Source: UBA7445 sp042096455 (lineage in GTDB: Bacteria > Verrucomicrobiota > Verrucomicrobiia > Opitutales > Coraliomargaritaceae). Taken from it: a stretch of 13,059 nt of DNA. The position numbers were made by a program, and so were the translations under genes. The stretch's first letter is position 1. Each line of letters begins with the position of its first letter. Shown here in pieces: positions 7,672-13,059 of the stretch. The stretch is from contig JBELLU010000047.1 of NCBI GenBank assembly GCA_042096455.1, forward strand, positions 1-13,059. Direction: 5' to 3'. Below the pieces are notes generated by a model, which did no database searches, was not told where the DNA came from, and saw only the letters and a list, made by a program, of their open reading frames with translations.

Positions 7672-8766
7672 ATGGGCAATTCATTCGGCACACTCCTTCG
7701 TATTTCCACCTGGGGCGAAAGTCACGGCGGCGGCATTGGCGTGGTCATTGACGGATGCCCCCCGCGCCTCCCCCTAGCTGCCGAAGACATCCAATTCGAG
7801 CTCGATCGCCGCCGTCCGGGTCAAAGCGATATCACCACCCCGCGCAAGGAAAGCGACACCGCCACCATCGTTTCCGGTGTTTACGAAGGCCTCACCCTCG
7901 GTACCCCCATCGCTATTTATGTCCCCAACGGGGATCATCGCCCCGAAGCCTATGCCGAAATGAAGGACAAATTCCGTCCTTCCCACGCCGACTTCACCTA
8001 CCAGAGTAAATTCGGCATCCGCAACCACGAGGGCGGGGGCCGCTCCTCCGCGCGCGAGACCATTGGCCGCGTCGCCGCCGGTGCCATCGCCCGCAAAATC
8101 CTCCTCCTCGCGGGCAAAGTCGAGGTTCAGGCATACGTGACTCGCATTCATGACATCGAGGCAAAAATTGATGCCTTCCCCAGCCTTGAAGCGGTGGAGG
8201 CGAACCCGGTTCGTTGCCCCGACCCCGAGGCCGCCGAAGCGATGGCAGAACGCATCCGTGAAGTGCGCGCCGACGGCGATTCCATCGGTGGTTGCATCGA
8301 GTGCCGCGTGCGCAACCTTCCCGTAGGACTCGGCGTTCCGGTCTTTGACCGCATTGAAGCGGACCTCGCCAAAGCGATGCTCTCCCTGCCCGCCACCAAG
8401 GGTTTTGAAATCGGCAGCGGCTTCTCCGGAACCTATCTCAAAGGCTCCGAGCACAACGACATTTTTATCGAGAAGGAGGGCGAGGTCGGAACCGCCACCA
8501 ACCGTTCCGGCGGCGTGCAGGGCGGCATCACCAATGGAGAGGAAATCATCTTCCGGGTCGCCTTCAAACCCACCGCCACCCTCATCCAGAAACAGGCCAC
8601 CGTCGACTCCGACGGCAAGGAAACCGAACTCATGGGCCGCGGGCGGCACGACCCCTGCGTCCTTCCACGCGCCGTGCCAATCGTGGAAGCGATGGCGGCC
8701 CTCGTCCTCGCCGATCATTGGATGCGCCACAGTGCGCAATGCCAGACCTTTGATTTCAAATCCTAA
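7672..8766 (+). CDS. aroC: Chorismate synthase
   Basis: Last enzyme of the shikimate pathway: it eliminates phosphate from 5-enolpyruvylshikimate-3-phosphate to give chorismate, using reduced FMN without net redox change. The 364-aa product has the usual length and all family signatures. The first is WGESHGGGIGVVIDGCP with catalytic His18; then RRRPGQSD (46-53); RPSHADFTY with the second catalytic His105; GGGRSSARETIGRVAAGA (121-138); NRSGGVQGGITNGEEI; and GRGRHDPCVLPRAVPIVEAM with Asp327. No flavin reductase domain is fused, so it is the monofunctional bacterial type that needs FMNH2 from elsewhere. ATG 7672 is chosen because MGNSFG is the usual N-terminus; no Shine-Dalgarno precedes it. It lies 56 nt after parC and 49 nt before the next gene, all on the plus strand. 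No other aro genes are in the window. Confidence 0.97.
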   Translation: MGNSFGTLLRISTWGESHGGGIGVVIDGCPPRLPLAAEDIQFELDRRRPGQSDITTPRKESDTATIVSGVYEGLTLGTPIAIYVPNGDHRPEAYAEMKDKFRPSHADFTYQSKFGIRNHEGGGRSSARETIGRVAAGAIARKILLLAGKVEVQAYVTRIHDIEAKIDAFPSLEAVEANPVRCPDPEAAEAMAERIREVRADGDSIGGCIECRVRNLPVGLGVPVFDRIEADLAKAMLSLPATKGFEIGSGFSGTYLKGSEHNDIFIEKEGEVGTATNRSGGVQGGITNGEEIIFRVAFKPTATLIQKQATVDSDGKETELMGRGRHDPCVLPRAVPIVEAMAALVLADHWMRHSAQCQTFDFKS

Positions 8767-8815
8767 GGTTTAGCCATTTGCAAACCCAACGCCTTTGCAT
8801 GCCTCGCCGCTTGCC

Positions 8816-9568
8816 ATGCCAGAATCGCCAAGAGTTTATATCCTATTTGGAATCCCCGGCTCCGAACGCCGTGCCACCCTCTGCGACCTGATCGAGAACG
8901 GTTTGGAAAAGGGTACCCCCGCGCTCTATTTCAAGCCCGCCGGGGAACCCGGGGATCCCTCTGATGCCGAAATCTCCGCCTTGGAAAACCTCCAAACCGT
9001 GGAATGGGAATTGCAGGGCAACAAGGCCCAACACGCCCGTATCGAAGCGCCCGCCGAGGCGGTCTTTTTTCTGATACCCGGCACCGCCGACCCCGCCGAT
9101 GCCGCCGATGCCATCAAGTCATGGTCCGACAATAACGCCTGCCAAATCGCACGCTGCCTCACCCATATCCACTGCGACTTCCTGCAAGCAAATCCTGCGG
9201 CCCTCCCCTGGTTCGAAGCCTGTATTCATTTCTCCGATTTTGTCCTCCTCGCCCGCCGTGAAAACACCGCCCCCAAGTGGATCAAGGATTTCCAAGACCA
9301 ATTCCACAAAGCGCATACCCCCTGCCGCTTTGAGCTCATCAAAAAAGGCCGCCCGCCCAATCCCCGCGAAATCCTTGAACCCGAGGCACGCCGCCTTTCC
9401 CTTTTCTTCGATGAACTCATCCCAATCGAGGAGGACGAATTTGAGGATGCCCTCCCCGAAGACCGCAAACCGGACAAATATATCGAGCGCCTTGAAAGCG
9501 GACGCCGCGCCTGCCCCATTCCCGACATCCGGAAATGGCTCAACCCTCAACCCACAAATCCGGAATGA
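8816..9568 (+). CDS. Uncharacterised protein, possible degenerate CobW/COG0523-like (G3E) pseudo-GTPase
   Basis: Not recognised with certainty. The 250-aa product has no signal peptide or membrane segment. The order of its elements resembles a G3E GTPase (CobW, YjiA, UreG kin). Residues 6-28 have a strand, a glycine loop and a helix like a Walker A, but read FGIPGSERRAT where GKT/S is required. Residues 61-72 (TVEWELQGNKAQ) lie where COG0523 proteins have VELTNGCICC. Residues 82-100 (FFLIPGTADPADAADAI) resemble the IETSGLADP Walker-B region. Residues 133-150 (FEACIHFSDFVLLARREN) resemble the FADxxLLNKxD base-recognition region. The nucleotide-binding Lys, the metal-binding CxCC and the NKxD are therefore all lost, and the usual C-terminal CobW domain is replaced by an acidic tail (about 200-217). 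It has seven cysteines. ATG 8816 is preferred over TTG 8795. The stop overlaps the next gene by ATGA. The gene is certain as a CDS; the family assignment is an inference. Confidence 0.85.
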   Translation: MPESPRVYILFGIPGSERRATLCDLIENGLEKGTPALYFKPAGEPGDPSDAEISALENLQTVEWELQGNKAQHARIEAPAEAVFFLIPGTADPADAADAIKSWSDNNACQIARCLTHIHCDFLQANPAALPWFEACIHFSDFVLLARRENTAPKWIKDFQDQFHKAHTPCRFELIKKGRPPNPREILEPEARRLSLFFDELIPIEEDEFEDALPEDRKPDKYIERLESGRRACPIPDIRKWLNPQPTNPE

Positions 9569-10119
9569 CAGACGCCCCGCGCACCGCCCTGGTTCTGCTC
9601 TTTGATGGCTTTGAGGAAATCGAAGCGCTCACCCCGGTCGATCTCCTTTCCCGCGCGGGCGTTGCCGTAACCCTGGCGGGGGTCGACTCCGCCCAAGCCG
9701 TCACGGGACGCAGTGGCATTACGGTTCAGCTCGCACACCAACTGAAAGACCTGACCGTACAGGATTTTGACTGCCTCATCTTACCCGGTGGGCCGGGAAT
9801 CGCCAACTTGCGCCGCCACCCACTCATCTGCCAGACCCTTGCCGCACACTTCCAAAGCGGGCGAACCCTCGGCTGCATTTGTGCCGCGCCCCTCCTCCTC
9901 CTAGACGCCGGCCTGCTTCCCGGCCTCCAGTTCACCTGCCACCCTTCCGCTGAAGAGGAACTACCCGACGCCCAAAACAAAGCGGTCGTCCTTGACCAAA
10001 ACTGTATCACCGCCCGCGGCGCAGGCAATGCCCTTGCTTTTTCACTCGCCCTTGTCCGTCAAATGACCAACAACGAAGTCGCGCAGTCCATCGCTCGTGC
10101 GATCTGTTCCGAAACGTAA
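9565..10119 (+). CDS. DJ-1/PfpI (YajL-like) family protein
   Basis: A 184-aa member of the DJ-1/ThiJ/PfpI superfamily with a flavodoxin-like fold, usually a cytosolic dimer. Family members have been reported as oxidative-stress sensors, chaperones, glyoxalases or disputed protein deglycases. The sequence shows FDGFEEIEALTPVDLLSRAG with the conserved glutamate Glu20, ILPGGPG (72-78), and the nucleophile elbow GCICAAPLLLL with Cys106 followed by His126. These Cys and His positions coincide in number with human DJ-1. The length matches the YajL/DJ-1 subgroup (about 190 aa) rather than the larger Hsp31 group. ATG 9565 is preferred over ATG 9535: it overlaps the preceding stop as ATGA, a common coupling arrangement, and puts the first strand near the N-terminus as in the family. 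The first residues of the downstream membrane protein may overlap its end. The substrate cannot be told from sequence. Confidence 0.93.
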   Translation: MTDAPRTALVLLFDGFEEIEALTPVDLLSRAGVAVTLAGVDSAQAVTGRSGITVQLAHQLKDLTVQDFDCLILPGGPGIANLRRHPLICQTLAAHFQSGRTLGCICAAPLLLLDAGLLPGLQFTCHPSAEEELPDAQNKAVVLDQNCITARGAGNALAFSLALVRQMTNNEVAQSIARAICSET

Positions 10120-11602
10120 ACCACACACCAAAACCGTGTCGCAAGAAACAAGACCACTCACCGATCGCGAGATCCTTGTCCGCGACAGCTTTACCTCGGC
10201 GGAGCTAGCACTTTATTTCACAATTCTCGTGATGTATACCGTATCCGTGATCGCGGCGGACCCACGCAGCCTCTGGACCATTGGCGTCGTTCTTATTTTT
10301 GCCCCCCTCAGCATCGCCAACGTCAAGCTACATGAAATCGTCCACCCCTTTAAAATCGACCGTCTCTGGCTTCGATACGGGCTCCTCATGCTGCCCGCCA
10401 CTTTGATCGCCCTTCAGTATATCGTTGGACTGATTTTTCCGGCAACCGAAACCTTTCAATTCAAAAAACAAGTCTTCCGCATTCTCTCTGAACAAAGCGC
10501 TTGGCTTCCCGTAAATACCATTCCCGGTAAACTTACCACCACCATTACACTGTTCGGGTTCATCTCTATTTTTGTCGTTACCCTAAACCTCTTCATCATC
10601 CCAAAATCACTGATCTTTTTCCATCGCCTCCTCTCGAAGCTCTGCTTCCTCGCGGCAACCTCCGCCGTATTTGGTCTCCTGCTCAAGGGTCTCAAAATCG
10701 TCAAGCCGCCCTTCAGTAACGGCACCGGCCAATCCGACTTTTTCGCATACTTCCCATACGACGGGCACTGGGCCGCCTTTGCCTGCCTCTGGTGTGGTGT
10801 CTGCGCCGCTTTTGCCATGAAAAACGTTCGCAATGACCCCGATAAAGATTTCCTCCGCACGAACGGCCCCTGGTTTCTAGCGGGTGCGGTCATCCTCGGC
10901 TTCACCGGTGTTTTTATCGATGCCAGTGGTCCCGGCGCCATCCTGCTGCTCTTCCTTTCCCTCATGCTCCTCCTCCTCGCGATCGAATTTATTCGCGTTG
11001 GCGGCGACCGGAACCACAACAGCATCACCCTGCTCGCCACCCTTGGCAGTTGCCTCCTTTTTGCGGTTGGAATCTTCCGCCTCTTTGAGCCGATCCCCGA
11101 AATCCACCATATATCCCTCCTCCGTGAGTCCGCCCTTAACCTCTTTCTCGAGCGCCCACTCTTCGGCTGGGGCTTCGAAAGTTTTACCCATGCGGCACCC
11201 TTCTTCAATCATGATGCGCTCCTCAATAGCTTAAACCTGAGCGCCCAATCCGACATCCTTCAATACCTCAGCGAATTCGGGCTCTTCGGCTGTCTCACCC
11301 TCTTCATCTTCATGCTGGTGCTCAGCCTGCGCTATCTGCGCCGAAAATTTGAAAGCAGCTTTTGCAACTATTTGCTCCTCGCCTCACTCGCGATTTTATT
11401 CATGGCGGCGATCGACAATCCCTTCATGTCACCCACTGTAACCCTCAGTTTCTGGATCGTCTTTTTATGCGCTTTGCGGCACGCCGACATCGAACACAAA
11501 CAAGTCGACCAAGTGGATATCGAGCCCCCGCAGCTGGTTAGCCCCGCAAGCGAGCGCCGCGTCCCCTTCTTTACCGGAGAACAAAACGAAAAAGAAATCT
11601 AA
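10097..11602 (+). CDS. O-antigen ligase/Wzy-like polytopic membrane protein
   Basis: Inner-membrane protein of the O-antigen ligase/polymerase superfamily, whose members transfer or polymerise undecaprenyl-linked glycans on the periplasmic side. The 501-aa product has about 12 hydrophobic segments (near 35-53, 59-76, 94-114, 147-168, 179-198, 223-241, 258-275, 280-299, 309-328, 395-413, 421-439, 447-462) and a charged cytoplasmic-looking tail from about 463. FPYDGHWAAFA (219-229) recalls the NRNHxAxxx motif. The large loop has the family's RPLFGWGFESF (353-363) and AQSDILQYLSEFGLFG (383-398). In the second motif the usual His-Asn of (A)HNDYLQ is Gln384-Ser385, so either the acceptor chemistry or the subfamily differs. 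The start is uncertain: GTG 10097 overlaps the DJ-1 gene by 23 nt, and GTG 10136 would leave a 16-nt gap; neither has a Shine-Dalgarno. No glycosyltransferases are adjacent, so the glycan substrate is unknown. Confidence 0.85.
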   Translation: MRSVPKRKPHTKTVSQETRPLTDREILVRDSFTSAELALYFTILVMYTVSVIAADPRSLWTIGVVLIFAPLSIANVKLHEIVHPFKIDRLWLRYGLLMLPATLIALQYIVGLIFPATETFQFKKQVFRILSEQSAWLPVNTIPGKLTTTITLFGFISIFVVTLNLFIIPKSLIFFHRLLSKLCFLAATSAVFGLLLKGLKIVKPPFSNGTGQSDFFAYFPYDGHWAAFACLWCGVCAAFAMKNVRNDPDKDFLRTNGPWFLAGAVILGFTGVFIDASGPGAILLLFLSLMLLLLAIEFIRVGGDRNHNSITLLATLGSCLLFAVGIFRLFEPIPEIHHISLLRESALNLFLERPLFGWGFESFTHAAPFFNHDALLNSLNLSAQSDILQYLSEFGLFGCLTLFIFMLVLSLRYLRRKFESSFCNYLLLASLAILFMAAIDNPFMSPTVTLSFWIVFLCALRHADIEHKQVDQVDIEPPQLVSPASERRVPFFTGEQNEKEI

Positions 11603-11605
11603 GCC

Positions 11606-13009
11606 ATGCCCGCCACCGAGACCCAGCACTTCGATTACCTCGTTATCGGCGGCGGGAGCGGTGGCTACGCCGCCGCCCGCACCGCCCGCGAAACCTGCGA
11701 GCGCGTCGCCATTGTTGATGCCGCCCCCGAACTGGGAGGCCTCTGCATCCTCCACGGCTGTATGCCATCCAAGACCCTCCTCTACGCCGCCGAAGTCCTG
11801 CATCTCGCCCAAGCCGGCAATGCCTTTGGCCTCGAGATCCCTTCCGCCGGGGTAAACGCCAAAGCCCTCCAGGCTCGCAAACAAAACCTCATCCGCGAAT
11901 TTGCAGAATACCGGCAGGGCCAGCTTCAAAGCGACCGCTTCACCCTCTTCCGGCAAACCGCTTCCTTTATAGACCCCCAAACCATTCAACTGGAAGACGG
12001 CACCCGTCTCACTGCCGATCATATCATGATCGCGACCGGCTCAACCGTAGCCACGCCCGCCATCCCCGGACTCGATTCGCCCGAGATCTGGACCAGCGAA
12101 ACAGTACTAGCCCTCGACTCGGTCCCCGAATCCATCCTCGTATTGGGCGGCGGAATCGTGGCATGCGAACTCGCGCAATTCCTCAACCGCATCGGCACCC
12201 AAGTCACCCTCATCCAGCGCAGCCCCCGCCTCCTTAAAAACTTCCCGCCCGCCGCCGCCGATACCCTCAAACAAGCCTTCACCGATGGCGGCATTCAAGT
12301 TTACACCGATACCGCCATTCAGGAAATCAAGCCAACCACCGACGGCTTCACCCTCCGCTTTACCCACGCCGGTACCACCCAAACCGTGCAGGCCGCCCAT
12401 TGCCTCAGCGCCCTCGGTCGCCGCCCCAACACCGATCCCCTAAACCTCCCCGCCGCCGCTATCGAGACCCTCCCCTCCGGTCACATCGCCTGCGACCCCT
12501 TTCAACGCACATCCAACCCCCGCGTCTATGCCTGTGGCGACGTCGCCGGCCCCCACGAAATTGTCCACACCGCCATCCTGCAGGGCGAATGCGCCGCCCG
12601 CCATGCCACCGCCCGACCCGCCGAACCCCTCGACTACGACCACCTCGTCACCGTCGTCTTTACCGACCCACAAATCGCCACCGTCGGACTCAGCGAAACA
12701 CAACTCAAGGAACGCCGCATCGACTTCCTCGCGGCGGACTATCCCTTCGACGACCACGGCAAATCCATCCTCATGGAAGCCAAATACGGCTACGTCAAAG
12801 TTTACGCCGGGCGCGACGGCACCGTCCTCGGCGCGGAATGCGTCGGCAAGGACGCCGGTGAACTCATCCACGCCCTCGCCGTCGCCGTCACCCTAAAAGC
12901 CACAGTTCACGACCTCCTCAAGGTCCATTGGTATCACCCCACCCTTTCAGAAATCTGGACCTACCCCCTCGAGGACATTCAGGAAGCACTTGCGGAGCTG
13001 GAGGGTTAA
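11606..13009 (+). CDS. FAD-dependent pyridine nucleotide-disulfide oxidoreductase (dihydrolipoamide dehydrogenase/mercuric reductase group)
   Basis: A 467-aa flavoenzyme, presumably homodimeric and cytosolic, that passes electrons from NAD(P)H through FAD to a redox disulfide, or the reverse. Domains: FAD Rossmann motif VIGGGSGG (13-20); redox pair Cys47-Cys52 in GGLCILHGCMPSK; ATG motif IATGS (142-146); NAD(P) fold LGGGIVACELAQ (180-191); LGRRPNT; FAD-binding YACGDVAGP; and the dimerisation domain ending HPTLSE with catalytic His444 and Glu449. GGLCILHGC departs from the GGTCLNVGC of classical Lpd. The NAD(P) site has GxGxxA (Ala186) and Gln204-Arg205 where NAD-type Lpd has an acidic residue, which points to NADPH. 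There is no HMA domain or C-terminal Cys pair, so it is not a standard MerA, and no lipoyl-dependent complex genes are nearby. ATG 11606 lies 3 nt after the preceding stop, indicating co-transcription. The substrate is unknown. Confidence 0.92.
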   Translation: MPATETQHFDYLVIGGGSGGYAAARTARETCERVAIVDAAPELGGLCILHGCMPSKTLLYAAEVLHLAQAGNAFGLEIPSAGVNAKALQARKQNLIREFAEYRQGQLQSDRFTLFRQTASFIDPQTIQLEDGTRLTADHIMIATGSTVATPAIPGLDSPEIWTSETVLALDSVPESILVLGGGIVACELAQFLNRIGTQVTLIQRSPRLLKNFPPAAADTLKQAFTDGGIQVYTDTAIQEIKPTTDGFTLRFTHAGTTQTVQAAHCLSALGRRPNTDPLNLPAAAIETLPSGHIACDPFQRTSNPRVYACGDVAGPHEIVHTAILQGECAARHATARPAEPLDYDHLVTVVFTDPQIATVGLSETQLKERRIDFLAADYPFDDHGKSILMEAKYGYVKVYAGRDGTVLGAECVGKDAGELIHALAVAVTLKATVHDLLKVHWYHPTLSEIWTYPLEDIQEALAELEG

Positions 13010-13026
13010 AAGAGGTGGGAAGGTAG

Positions 13027-13059
13027 TTCCTTGTTGCTGGTTGGACATTGGAAGTTCGA
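13027..13059. repeat. Degenerate 7-bp periodic repeat, cut by window end
   Basis: After the last gene, units beginning with TT[G/C] occur exactly every 7 bases at 13027, 13034, 13041, 13048 and 13055. The last three are the most alike: TTGGACA, TTGGAAG and then TTCGA, reaching the final base. The first two are looser (TTCCTTG, TTGCTGG). This looks like the edge of an intergenic heptanucleotide repeat tract, but only 33 bases are visible. Confidence 0.35.

Noticed and set aside
7774..8739. 321-codon minus-strand open frame
   Set aside because: Antisense to aroC, which has all chorismate synthase signatures; the shadow product has low-complexity composition.
8767..8786. GGTTT/AAACC hairpin after aroC
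   Set aside because: The stem is only 5 bp with a 10-nt loop and there is no T tract, so it is not a credible terminator.
8795..8815. TTG start 7 codons upstream for the unknown protein
   Set aside because: ATG 8816 is a stronger codon and already places the first strand at the N-terminus; no ribosome site favours TTG.
9535..9564. ATG 9535 as start of the DJ-1 gene
   Set aside because: It would add 10 residues outside the family fold and a 34-nt overlap; ATG 9565 gives the usual ATGA junction and length.
1..13059. tRNA, rRNA, CRISPR, insertion sequence, prophage or defence genes
   Set aside because: Looked for on both strands; no repeats with spacers, transposase motifs or RNA gene hallmarks were seen.

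Overview
The window looks like an ordinary chromosomal stretch from a Gram-negative bacterium, most likely of the PVC group (Verrucomicrobiota, perhaps Opitutae-like). That placement is an inference. It rests on a Bacteroidetes/Verrucomicrobia-type topoisomerase IV A subunit, a GTP-dependent PEP carboxykinase beside a tetrameric-type pyruvate carboxylase, a member of the O-antigen ligase family (which implies surface glycans), C-ending codons, and the absence of Shine-Dalgarno sequences in front of nearly every gene. No rRNA, tRNA, CRISPR array, transposase or phage gene is visible.

Layout. Positions 1-5331 are read on the minus strand and hold the two enzymes of the pyruvate/oxaloacetate/PEP node: pckG (5331-3517), then pyc (3404 to beyond position 1, with about the last 15-20 codons outside the window). 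A 178-bp divergent intergenic region (5332-5509) carries candidate promoters facing both ways. From 5510 to 13009 everything is on the plus strand and tightly packed: parC, aroC, a conserved-looking hypothetical protein, a DJ-1/PfpI protein, an O-antigen ligase-like membrane protein and an FAD disulfide oxidoreductase. The gaps are 56, 49, -4, -23 (or +16) and 3 nt, so this is probably one or two transcription units. The last 33 bases show a degenerate 7-bp periodic repeat that runs off the window end.

How the genes work together. Pyruvate carboxylase and PEP carboxykinase together convert pyruvate to PEP via oxaloacetate (gluconeogenesis and anaplerosis). AroC then ends the shikimate pathway, which draws on PEP, although it sits in the other, divergent unit. 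The plus-strand unit is functionally mixed: DNA decatenation, chorismate synthesis, thiol or carbonyl stress (DJ-1, disulfide reductase) and envelope glycan assembly.

The most interesting item is the 250-aa unknown at 8816-9568. Its order of motifs follows the CobW/COG0523 (G3E) GTPase fold, but every nucleotide- and metal-binding signature appears eroded (P-loop Lys, CxCC, NKxD), which suggests a pseudo-GTPase. It is translationally coupled to the DJ-1 gene by an ATGA overlap. I do not see a clear novel multi-gene defence or mobile system here.
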